NCBI GenBank assembly: GCA_003612485.1
Contig: RAZA01000025.1
Span: 1 to 64,000, forward strand
Length of the DNA: 64,000 bases
Origin: a bacterium D16-50
Lineage (GTDB): Bacteria > Bacillota > Clostridia > Lachnospirales > Lachnospiraceae
Direction of reading: 5' to 3'
Shown: one piece after another, positions 34,805-42,766 of the stretch
Numbering within the stretch: the first letter of the stretch is position 1
How the letters are laid out: each line of letters starts with the position of its first letter
The notes under the pieces: model-generated
What the model was told of the DNA's origin: nothing
Databases searched by the model: none
Seen by the model: only the letters and a program-made list of their open reading frames with translations
Made by a program: the position numbers and the translations under genes

Positions 34805-36646
34805 TCACACTGTCAGGGAAAATCTCTCGCACAGCATGGTCACTGTCATAACTATTAACAAGTAATCTATCTCATAGGCGCCCATAAGCTTGAAATCGCT
34901 CTGGGTGTAGACCTTCTTCATCTCATTCACATAGTCCACATCGAAGACACCGTATTTCCTGATGAGGGAGTCCTCCAGAAATCTGGTGTCCTGCGCCTGC
35001 TTCACCATGGCTGACATGCCGGGAGCCTGAAAGGGAAATTTCCTTCTCTTCAGGATTTCCTCCGGAACGATTCCCCGGCCTGCCTTTTTCAGAATATACT
35101 TTTCGTTGGTGCCGTTGAGCTTGTATTTGTCCGGTATAGTGACTACGAAGGACAATAGCTCGGCGTCCAGAAAAGGATGGCGTCCCTCCACCGAATGGGA
35201 GAAAAACATCCTGTCCCCATGCTCCCCCAGCAGATGGTCCGAGAGACGGAGTTTATAGTCTATATAGGATCTCCGCTTCTGTGATGAAAGCCCTCTCACT
35301 CTATCCACATTGATGGGGCTGGAGGCCCATGCAGAGAAGCTGTCGATCTCCCCCCGGATATCCTGACTGTAGATCATCCTATGGATATTTCTGATCTCCG
35401 GGTGATTCCTCTCATACCGGAAATAGGGATCTCCCCATAGGCGCTCATTTGCCTCGCATTCCTGAGCCGACATCTTGCCCTTCTGCATATTGCGGAAAAG
35501 ATCCAGCATATATCCCACATAGCCGCAGAAAAACTCGTCAGACCCTTGTCCCGTCAGCACGGCCTTGGCAGGGGACTGCCTCACCAGAGCGCTGAGCAGG
35601 TATGCCGCCACGTCGTAGCTCTCCTTCACCGCTGACTCGGCATGGTAGATGACCTCAGAGAGATTCTCCCAGATCTCCTGCTCCGCCACCTTGGTGCTGT
35701 AATGCTCGGATCTCACATAATCCTTGATGATTTTCTGGAAGCGGCTCTCGTCCAGATCCCCGGATCCGATCTCCGCAGAGAAGGAATAATAGCTGTTCAG
35801 CAGAAACTTGCCGATATAGCAGGCCACCACGGAACTGTCCAGCCCCCCTGAGATATAGAAGCCGATGGGCACGTCCGCCACCAGCCTTCTTGCGATGGCC
35901 TCCTTGAGCAGCTCCCGCAGTCTTTCTACGTAATATTCCTCTCCCCTATCCTCTTCGTCAGGTCCGTAGCATAGATCCCAGTATTCCAGATTCCGGATTT
36001 CCTGCCCCTGAACGATCTGGAGCATATGCCCGCCCTCCAGAGAATAGATCCCCTGAAAAAAAGTCACCGGAGAAACGATTCCGGGGAAATTCATCAGCTG
36101 ATCCACCGCCTTCAGGTTCAGCTTCCGCTCCACACCCGGATATTCCAGTATGGCCTTGATCTCGGAAGCGAATACCACCTTGTCCCCCACCACGGTGTAG
36201 AACAGCGGCGATATCCCGATCTGGTCCCGAACCAAAAGCAGCTGCCTCTTTCTCTCATCGTACAGGGCGATTGCAAACTGGCCGTTCAACCGGCCCGGAA
36301 AGTCCATGCCGCATTCCTCGTAAAGATGAAGGATAACCTCCACATCTGTCTTGGTTCTGAAGATATGGCCTTTGGCTGACAGCTCCTCCCGAAGGGACCT
36401 ATAGTTATAGATCTCTCCGTTGCAAATCATGGATATAGTCTGATCCTCGTTCTGGATGGGCTGCATGCCCCCTTCCAGATCAATGAAGCTGAGACGGTTG
36501 AAGCCAAGGGCGGCCTGATCCAGAATCAGTGTCCCGCTGCCGTCCGGCCCTCTGTGCCGGATGGCCCGAAGCATAGCCTCTATGACGCGCTCCTGTGTCC
36601 TGCCCCCCTGCGCCTCTTTGTTGAAAACTCCGCATATTCCGCACAT
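34805..36646 (-). CDS. asnB: Asparagine synthetase-like glutamine amidotransferase (AsnB)
   Basis: A 613-residue class II amidotransferase: nucleophile C2 in MCGICGVF, RGPDGSG and NGEIYNY in the glutaminase half, and the synthetase half with the pyrophosphate loop YISGGLDSSVVA. The reaction uses Gln and ATP to amidate a carboxylate, asparagine being the standard product. Homologues can instead amidate diaminopimelate in the cell wall (B. subtilis AsnB, corynebacterial LtsA). Here it ends a dlt-like operon, 48 bp after the SGNH gene, which favours a wall or polymer role over housekeeping asparagine supply. The start is set by MCGIC. Confidence 0.92.
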   Translation of the reverse strand: MCGICGVFNKEAQGGRTQERVIEAMLRAIRHRGPDGSGTLILDQAALGFNRLSFIDLEGGMQPIQNEDQTISMICNGEIYNYRSLREELSAKGHIFRTKTDVEVILHLYEECGMDFPGRLNGQFAIALYDERKRQLLLVRDQIGISPLFYTVVGDKVVFASEIKAILEYPGVERKLNLKAVDQLMNFPGIVSPVTFFQGIYSLEGGHMLQIVQGQEIRNLEYWDLCYGPDEEDRGEEYYVERLRELLKEAIARRLVADVPIGFYISGGLDSSVVACYIGKFLLNSYYSFSAEIGSGDLDESRFQKIIKDYVRSEHYSTKVAEQEIWENLSEVIYHAESAVKESYDVAAYLLSALVRQSPAKAVLTGQGSDEFFCGYVGYMLDLFRNMQKGKMSAQECEANERLWGDPYFRYERNHPEIRNIHRMIYSQDIRGEIDSFSAWASSPINVDRVRGLSSQKRRSYIDYKLRLSDHLLGEHGDRMFFSHSVEGRHPFLDAELLSFVVTIPDKYKLNGTNEKYILKKAGRGIVPEEILKRRKFPFQAPGMSAMVKQAQDTRFLEDSLIRKYGVFDVDYVNEMKKVYTQSDFKLMGAYEIDYLLIVMTVTMLCERFSLTV

Positions 36647-36694
36647 CCCCACATACCTCCGTCCATAGGCCCGGATCACGGCGCCTCGTTACGC

Positions 36695-37762
36695 CTACTG
36701 TCCGTTTTCCTCTTTCATCCCATATTTCACATACTGCGCTTCTCTCTCCGCCTCATAGGCCTCGATCTTGCTCTTCCAGATCTCCTGCAGCTCTGTCTCG
36801 CCCCGGCGGTCTAAAAGCCCTATCTCCTCCCGCAGGAATCTCCCCATGTAGCGGGCCAGCTTCTCTGCCCCGGACAAGTTCATGTGAAGTCCCGCATCAT
36901 AGGTGTCGGTACTGTAATCTATCCCCGTCTCCTCCGTAAGCTCTAAAAAGTTGATGTAAGGCAGGCCATACTTCTGGGCATACTCCTCCACCTGCTCCTC
37001 CCATTCGGGATACCAATAGGGATACAGGCTGGGAGCCTTGATCAAAATGAGCTTGACGCCTTTCTCCTCACACAGCTCTCTCATCATGTCCAGATACTTC
37101 CACGCGTTCTCACCAAAGCTATAGTCGCCCAGAATCCTGCCCGTAGGCACATTTTCCGCCGGCCTTACGTCAACCCGCATATAATATCCGTTGTGGGAGA
37201 CGCGCTTGGTATCGAACATATACCGTATATCCGATGCCGTCAGCTCGCTCCACCGGCTATGGTAACGCAGAATCGGGAATACATAGTCCAGAAACTGCTC
37301 CTCCGGCTTCATGGAGGCGAGAATGGCATTTACCTTGGAGGGCGACCATCTCATCCCCTCCAAGGTCATGCGGTTGTAGGCCTCGTTCTGGGATTTGTCG
37401 AACTGAAGGGACTGTATATTGAAGATCGCTGCCTTGGGCGTCTCATAGCGCAGGGTGTCCTCCAGAACATAATACGACTGCCAGATATACTGCTCCGCAC
37501 TGCCTCTGATATAACTGTTTATGCCGTACTCCTGCCACAGCACTATAGGAGAAAAGTTCTCGTAGACCTCGCAGTCTCCCACGAATATCACGTCGAAATC
37601 CTTCTTCTCCCCGTAATATTCCGCTATGAAAGCTCCCTCCACAATGCCGTCCACATATTTAGGCACCAGCAGACGCTGAAGGAGAAACAGCCCCCCCAGA
37701 GCAACGGCTGCCGAGACCGCAAACTTTATCAAGGCACGAGCCTTACCATTCTGTTTCATCAT
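36695..37762 (-). CDS. DltD-like SGNH-fold membrane-anchored protein
   Basis: A 355-residue protein with one N-terminal transmembrane segment (about 12-33) and an extracytoplasmic SGNH-like domain. The block I motif reads FVGDCEVYENFSP: the usual nucleophile Ser of GDS is Cys (C64). The C-terminal D-x-x-x-H pair is present (D289, H293 in DAGLHMNLSG). DltD-like proteins act outside the cell at the last step of polymer acylation. Position after an MBOAT gene, carrier protein and adenylating enzyme fits that role. The start is one of two adjacent ATGs. Confidence 0.85.
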   Translation of the reverse strand: MMKQNGKARALIKFAVSAAVALGGLFLLQRLLVPKYVDGIVEGAFIAEYYGEKKDFDVIFVGDCEVYENFSPIVLWQEYGINSYIRGSAEQYIWQSYYVLEDTLRYETPKAAIFNIQSLQFDKSQNEAYNRMTLEGMRWSPSKVNAILASMKPEEQFLDYVFPILRYHSRWSELTASDIRYMFDTKRVSHNGYYMRVDVRPAENVPTGRILGDYSFGENAWKYLDMMRELCEEKGVKLILIKAPSLYPYWYPEWEEQVEEYAQKYGLPYINFLELTEETGIDYSTDTYDAGLHMNLSGAEKLARYMGRFLREEIGLLDRRGETELQEIWKSKIEAYEAEREAQYVKYGMKEENGQ

Positions 37763-37822
37763 CAACCCCCATCGGCCATCCTGCCGCGAAACAAGGTCCT
37801 CATCCCACTCCCGTTAGAACTG

Positions 37823-39412
37823 TCAGAACTGATTATAGATAAACTGGCTGGCATCATACCCTATGCCGTATGCCCCCATAAGCAGCACCGCCAGAAATAA
37901 TCCGTACCATATGGCAAAGCGCAGGGGATATACCCGCCTGCCGATTTTTTCCCTGACACTGCCCGTCCTATGCAGCAGACTCACACAGAGCATCAGCACC
38001 GTCCCCCCGGCCAGAATCCAATAGTCCAGCATAGTCAGCCCCAGCTCCATCAGGGAACCGTCCCACAGCACGTTCCAGTTCCCCGCCGTGAACACAGAGC
38101 CGAAGGCCCTGAAGGTATCGCCCAGAGAGGAATAGCAGTCAAACAGATTCAGGCAGCACACCAGAAGGAAGGTGCGGAACATTTGAAACAAACCGTACAG
38201 TCTTCCTCTGGCCCCGAACCGATCATGGAATTTTTCATAGAGAGGCTCCAGTTCCTCCGATGCCATGAGTATGGCCCAATTGCCCAGCCCCCAGACAATG
38301 AAGTTCCAGCTGGCGCCGTGCCACACCCCCGTGGCCAGCCACACCGTGAAGGAGGACAGGTACATGGGAAGCCTGCGCCCAACCTTTTCCCCGAAACGCT
38401 TCTTGGAAAACTTAGTGAATCTCTGCATGGGCCGGGAGATGGAGACCGGATAGAAAATATAGTCCCTGAACCAGGAACACATGGAGATATGCCACCTGCG
38501 CCAGTATTCCTTCAGGGATTTGGAGAAATAGGGAAGATTGAAGTTCTCCTCCACCCTGATGCCCAGAGCCTGCGCGATACCGATGGTAATGTCGATCCCT
38601 CCGGTGAAATCCGCGTAAAGCTCCACCGTATAGAAGAGCATCCCCACCAATACATAAGCTCCCTCATAGGCGCCCACGTCCCCCACAATGGTCCGCACTC
38701 CCGCAAGAATCCTATCGGCCACCACCATCTTCTTGAAATATCCCCAGAGCACTCTCTGCAGGCCAAGGCACAGGGTCTTTGCCTCAAACCTATGCTTCTC
38801 ATAAAGCGTCTTGGACAAATCACCGAAACGGCTGATGGGCCCCTGAATCAGCTGGGGGAAAAACGCCACGAACAAGGCGAACCGAAAAGGGTTCTTCTCC
38901 GCGGGAACCGTCCCCCGGTACACGTCGATCAGATACCCTACCGCCTGAAAGGTATAAAAAGAGATCCCCATGGGCAGCGCCAGCGTCAGGAATGATATCT
39001 GCTTCCCGCTGCCCAGAGAGTTCAAAATCCCGTTTACATTGGAAATAAAGAAATTGGTATATTTCACCACGGCCAAAACGCCCAGATTCAGCAGAAGACA
39101 TGATATAAGCCATCTAAGCCGGACGCGCTTCTGAGTCTCCTTGTAGGCCTTCTTTTCCTCCTTGGACAGCTCTGCCTTGTGCTCCTTCAGGTAGGCGGCC
39201 TGCTTGTCCGCATTCTTTTCCATCATGCGGGCAGCAAAATAAACGGTGAGCGTCGTTACCATAATATAGATCAGGTAATCCGCCCCCGCACAAAAATAGA
39301 ACAGATAGCTTGCAGCAAGCAAAAGCGGCCACTGGCATTTTTTTGGAACGAGGTAGTACGCCAGAAACAAGACCGCCATAAATCCCATAAACTCATATGT
39401 CGTAAAGAGCAT
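37823..39412 (-). CDS. MBOAT-family O-acyltransferase (DltB/AlgI-like)
   Basis: A 529-residue polytopic protein with about eleven helices. It contains the MBOAT core SFYTFQAVGYLIDVYRG, WRRWHISMCSWFRDYIFYPV and the catalytic histidine in ATGVWHGASWNFIVWG. MBOAT proteins of the DltB/AlgI kind pass acyl or D-alanyl groups from a donor across the membrane to an exported polymer. The carrier protein gene lies 24 bp upstream and an SGNH gene follows. AlgI-like and DltB-like members are hard to tell apart; the operon favours DltB. Confidence 0.9.
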   Translation of the reverse strand: MLFTTYEFMGFMAVLFLAYYLVPKKCQWPLLLAASYLFYFCAGADYLIYIMVTTLTVYFAARMMEKNADKQAAYLKEHKAELSKEEKKAYKETQKRVRLRWLISCLLLNLGVLAVVKYTNFFISNVNGILNSLGSGKQISFLTLALPMGISFYTFQAVGYLIDVYRGTVPAEKNPFRFALFVAFFPQLIQGPISRFGDLSKTLYEKHRFEAKTLCLGLQRVLWGYFKKMVVADRILAGVRTIVGDVGAYEGAYVLVGMLFYTVELYADFTGGIDITIGIAQALGIRVEENFNLPYFSKSLKEYWRRWHISMCSWFRDYIFYPVSISRPMQRFTKFSKKRFGEKVGRRLPMYLSSFTVWLATGVWHGASWNFIVWGLGNWAILMASEELEPLYEKFHDRFGARGRLYGLFQMFRTFLLVCCLNLFDCYSSLGDTFRAFGSVFTAGNWNVLWDGSLMELGLTMLDYWILAGGTVLMLCVSLLHRTGSVREKIGRRVYPLRFAIWYGLFLAVLLMGAYGIGYDASQFIYNQF

Positions 39413-39435
39413 AGCCTACCCCCGGCGCCTAAGGC

Positions 39436-39663
39436 CTATTCCTCGTCCAGATCCTGAATCAGGGAATACAGAGCCTTGGCGGAATTGAAGTTCTCCGGAA
39501 TGATGTCCTTGGCAGTGATGCTCACGTCGAACACCTCGCTGATCTCCGAGATCAGGTTCACGATATCCAGAGAGTCCAAAATACCATCGTCAATCAGATG
39601 CTCCTCCACCTCAAAATCCACCTCAGGATGCAGATCGTTCAAAATCTCCAATAAATCTTCCAT
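39436..39663 (-). CDS. Acyl carrier protein, DltC-like
   Basis: A 75-residue carrier protein. S31 in DDGILDSLDIVNLI is the phosphopantetheine attachment site, and the acidic helix 2 and length are normal. It sits between the adenylating enzyme (5 bp upstream) and the MBOAT gene, so it probably carries the activated amino or acyl group to the membrane as DltC does. Confidence 0.92.
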   Translation of the reverse strand: MEDLLEILNDLHPEVDFEVEEHLIDDGILDSLDIVNLISEISEVFDVSITAKDIIPENFNSAKALYSLIQDLDEE

Positions 39664-39668
39664 TACTT

Positions 39669-41186
39669 TTATCCTTTCTTCTCGTACTGATTTTTTAAAG
39701 TGACTCTGTCAATCTTGCCGTTTGCCGTAAAAGGCATCTGCTCCAATCTGATGAGCTTGTTGGGAAGCATATACCGGGGCAGCTTGCCCTTCAGGGCCTC
39801 CGTAAGCTCCTTCTCCGAGAGGTCTCCCACATAATACAGCACGATCTTCACCCTTTTTGCATCATAGATGCAGGCGGTCATGCGTATACCCGGAAGCATT
39901 CCCACATTGACCTCCACCTCTCCAAGCTCAATGCGGTGTCCCATATGCTTGATCTGATAGTCCTTTCTGGATACAAACACCAGCTCTCCCGCCTCATTGT
40001 ATCTGCCGATATCCCCGGTCTTGTAGATAACTTCAGGATAAGCAGTGTTCAGAGGGTTCTGGACAAAGGCCTCGCTTGTGCGGACGGGATCATTGTAATA
40101 TCCCAAGGTCAGGGCAGTGCCCCTGATGCAGATCTCGCCCTCCTGCCCCTCCGGGGCCGGCTTTCCCTCCTCCGTAAGGAGCAGTATTTCCCTATTGGGG
40201 AAGGGATGTCCCACCGGAATGGCCTCCCCGTCCTGAAACTCCCGCTCCACCCGGTAGTAGCAGCACATGCCTGTACCCTCGGTAGGGCCGTACAGATTCG
40301 TGAACGTGGCCTCCGGCAGGGCCTGCCGCCAGAGCCTGAACTGCTTTATGGGAAACACCTCGCTTCCGAAAGCTACCGTATGCAGGTATTTCGGCTTTAC
40401 AAGCTCAAAGGTCCCGAACGCGCTGATCATGGTAAGGGCGGAGACCACCCAACAGACCGTATTGATCTTGTGTTGGTTGAGATACTCCACCAATGCCGTG
40501 GGGATGGAAAAGAGATTCCTTGGAATCAGGTATGTCGTGGCCCCGAATTTCAAGGTGGGATACAGCTCCTTCAAACAGGCGTCAAAATATAGGGGCGTCT
40601 GATTGCCGAATACCGTATCTTCGTTGAAATGGAGCGCCTCGGAGAGCTGTTCGATATAATCGATCACCGACCGATGGCAGGCCGCCACCCCCTTGGGGAT
40701 TCCGGTGGAGCCGGAAGTAAACACGATATAGATGGGATCCGTGTCGATGGCGCGGCGGTATATCCGGTCCAGCGCCCCGTCGTCGATAGGCGTCTGTATC
40801 ATCCGGTCATACAGCACGATCTCGCAGTCCTCCACCTGAAACTTCTCTGCAATGTCCGCCGTGGCCTCGTCGCAGATAATCAGGGGGGAACGCACATTGT
40901 CCAGAATCAGCTGAATCCTGCCGCTGGGCATCTCCTCATCGATGGGCACATAGAAACACCCCCCTGCGATAACTCCGAAGAATGCCGTGACTTCCTGAGG
41001 AGACTTCCGCATGAAGACCACAATAGGCTTCTTGTAGATTCCTTTTTCATGAAGAAAGCTGCCTATACTGCGGCTGTACCGGTACACTTCCCGGAATGTC
41101 ATCCCCTCCGTTCCGTCGGAATAGGCCATTTTGTCCGGCTTTTCCCTGACAATCTGATTCAGGTAGTTCAAAACAGATTTTTGCAT
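39669..41186 (-). CDS. DltA-like amino-acid adenylating enzyme
   Basis: A 505-residue stand-alone adenylation domain: A3 IVFTSGSTGIPKGV (154-167), A4/A5 with D202 in TPLYFD and NLYGPTEG (297-304), A7 YKTGDIG, A8 RKDYQIKHMGHRIELGEVE and A10 NGKID. It activates a carboxylate with ATP and loads the carrier protein encoded next. D202 matches the amino-group-binding Asp of DltA, but the position of the DltA cysteine that contacts D-Ala appears to be G274 (AFGSEVFP against FCGEV), so the substrate may not be D-alanine. First gene of a five-gene operon with a strong promoter. Confidence 0.88.
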   Translation of the reverse strand: MQKSVLNYLNQIVREKPDKMAYSDGTEGMTFREVYRYSRSIGSFLHEKGIYKKPIVVFMRKSPQEVTAFFGVIAGGCFYVPIDEEMPSGRIQLILDNVRSPLIICDEATADIAEKFQVEDCEIVLYDRMIQTPIDDGALDRIYRRAIDTDPIYIVFTSGSTGIPKGVAACHRSVIDYIEQLSEALHFNEDTVFGNQTPLYFDACLKELYPTLKFGATTYLIPRNLFSIPTALVEYLNQHKINTVCWVVSALTMISAFGTFELVKPKYLHTVAFGSEVFPIKQFRLWRQALPEATFTNLYGPTEGTGMCCYYRVEREFQDGEAIPVGHPFPNREILLLTEEGKPAPEGQEGEICIRGTALTLGYYNDPVRTSEAFVQNPLNTAYPEVIYKTGDIGRYNEAGELVFVSRKDYQIKHMGHRIELGEVEVNVGMLPGIRMTACIYDAKRVKIVLYYVGDLSEKELTEALKGKLPRYMLPNKLIRLEQMPFTANGKIDRVTLKNQYEKKG

Positions 41187-41259
41187 ATCCTTACCTCTCG
41201 CCCGCTCCGGCAGGCACCCCTACAATCTTTAAGGCCCACAAGCCCGTCACTCTTCGGAT

Positions 41260-41288
41260 AGTATACAGTTTGGCATATCATTTGTCAA
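41260..41288 (-). promoter_or_regulatory. Promoter of the dlt-like operon
   Basis: On the minus strand a perfect TTGACA (41283-41288) and TATACT (41260-41265) are separated by 17 bp. It lies 5 bp past the end of the lipoprotein gene and about 70 nt before the adenylating enzyme start. Confidence 0.88.
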
Positions 41289-41292
41289 GTTG

Positions 41293-41841
41293 CTACTCCA
41301 GGACCGTAGACCTATATTCGATGGCAGCCACATCCTCCTTCAGGATGAAGCAGAGCTTCATTCCGTCCTTTTCATATACCAGCATTCCGTCCTCTTCCGT
41401 ACAATCGTCCCCGTACACCTGCTTCACCTTCTCCAGCGTGTCGCCTATGCAGACCCCTTCCGCCGTGGACACGGAATCGTCCCTGAACACTACCGCAGAC
41501 ACAAGATCCTTGTCCCCGGAGGGATATGTGTTCAGCTCGAACCCGCTGTAAGAATAGATCTTGTCCAATCCTTCAAAGGCGCAGCTGGCGGCCTCGTAAT
41601 AGCTTGCGGGCTCCCCAAGAGCCTCCACTATGGGCGCGGCGTCAGCATCCACCTGTATGGTCGTGCCCTTGTAGGTAAACACATACCCCTTGCCGCCCTG
41701 AACCGTCCCCGCGCTCCCTGCGGATCCCGATGCACCGGCCTCGGAATTCTGTCCGCTGCCGTCCATCACCTTTTCATCGTTTCCGCATCCCGCCAAGATA
41801 AGCAGGGAAGCAGCCATCAATAATGCTGTCAACTTTTTCAT
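41293..41841 (-). CDS. Lipoprotein of unknown function
   Basis: A 182-residue lipoprotein with a signal peptide and lipobox LILAG-C (Cys19), a Ser/Gly-rich linker (about 25-50), then a compact domain with YVFTYKGTTIQVDADAAPIVEALG and GVCIGDTLEKVKQVYGDDC, a pattern of small surface lipoproteins in Lachnospiraceae. Strong AAGGAGG before the ATG. It follows the racemase gene by 87 bp on the same strand and is just upstream of the dlt-like promoter. Function unknown. Confidence 0.85.
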   Translation of the reverse strand: MKKLTALLMAASLLILAGCGNDEKVMDGSGQNSEAGASGSAGSAGTVQGGKGYVFTYKGTTIQVDADAAPIVEALGEPASYYEAASCAFEGLDKIYSYSGFELNTYPSGDKDLVSAVVFRDDSVSTAEGVCIGDTLEKVKQVYGDDCTEEDGMLVYEKDGMKLCFILKEDVAAIEYRSTVLE

Positions 41842-41928
41842 TTCTTTCCTCCTTCTTTCTTCTGCATATTTTCATCAGGCAGCCTTTTTACGGCGCCCTG
41901 AAGTCTATGCCGTTTCTTGGTTTCGTAC

Positions 41929-42651
41929 TCACTGCTGTCTGGTTATCAGGCTTTTATACTCGCCTTTCAGCCGGCCGCAGGAGACCACTGCGCTTCTGGC
42001 CAAAACCTCCAGAACATCCAGAAATCCCGGCCCCAAAGGAAAATCCCTTTTGACCAGAGACAGCTCCGTGCAGGCAAGAAGAACAGCCTCCGCCCCTGCG
42101 CCGAAAAGCTGCCCTGACACCTCCTGCAGCTTCCCCAGATCCGCCGGTCTGCCGGCCTTGACGTCTTCATAGATAAGGCTCATGACCTTTTTCTGTCCTT
42201 CCCTATCGGGCAGAACGCATTGGATGCCCCAAGCTTCCAGAGCCTTCTGGAGCAGTCCGCTTGCCACGGTTCCGTCCGTTGCCATGATTCCGGCCCTGCC
42301 GATTCCCTCCTCCTTCAGACATTTTGCCGTCTCTATAGGAGTGTTTATCATAGGGAGGCCGATGCCTTCCTCCAGTTTGCCATGGAAATAATGGGCCGTG
42401 ACACAAGGCACCGCGATCAGCTCTGCGCCCCAGCGGGCCAGCCCCCTCCCTGCCTCTATCATCATGGGCAGAGGGTTCTCCTGACTCTGTCCCAGAATGA
42501 AGCGGGTTCTGTCGGGTATCTGCGGATTGCTGTGAAGAAAAATCTCCATATGCTCCTGATCCGTATCGGCAAGGCTCATCTGCGTCACCAGCTGCAAAAA
42601 ATATACCGTTGCCATAGGACCCAAGCCCCCGATCACTCCTAACCTTTTCAT
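41929..42651 (-). CDS. Aspartate/glutamate racemase family protein
   Basis: A 240-residue cofactor-independent racemase: KRLGVIGGLGPMATVYF at the start and two catalytic cysteines, C83 in AVPCVTAHYF and C194 in LLACTEL. The Asn usual after the first Cys (PCNTAH) is Val, which may alter the substrate. Products of the family supply D-Asp or D-Glu, or other compounds. The ATG at 42651 starts the conserved sequence; a TTG at 42738 with a better AAGGAG site would add 29 residues and is a real alternative. Confidence 0.87.
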   Translation of the reverse strand: MKRLGVIGGLGPMATVYFLQLVTQMSLADTDQEHMEIFLHSNPQIPDRTRFILGQSQENPLPMMIEAGRGLARWGAELIAVPCVTAHYFHGKLEEGIGLPMINTPIETAKCLKEEGIGRAGIMATDGTVASGLLQKALEAWGIQCVLPDREGQKKVMSLIYEDVKAGRPADLGKLQEVSGQLFGAGAEAVLLACTELSLVKRDFPLGPGFLDVLEVLARSAVVSCGRLKGEYKSLITRQQ

Positions 42652-42766
42652 ATCAATGCCTTTCTGCCCGTCCTGACGGACATTGCGCCCGGCCTCCGGA
42701 AGCGGCAATTCCTTAGGCCGGATATCTTCGGGGGTCAAAAAGCCCTCTCCTTATAAGGAACCAGAC

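Noticed and set aside
32592..34865. A 757-codon plus-strand open frame
   Set aside because: It lies antisense to the LytTR and YjgR-like genes, which have clear motifs; the composition is that of a codon-bias shadow.
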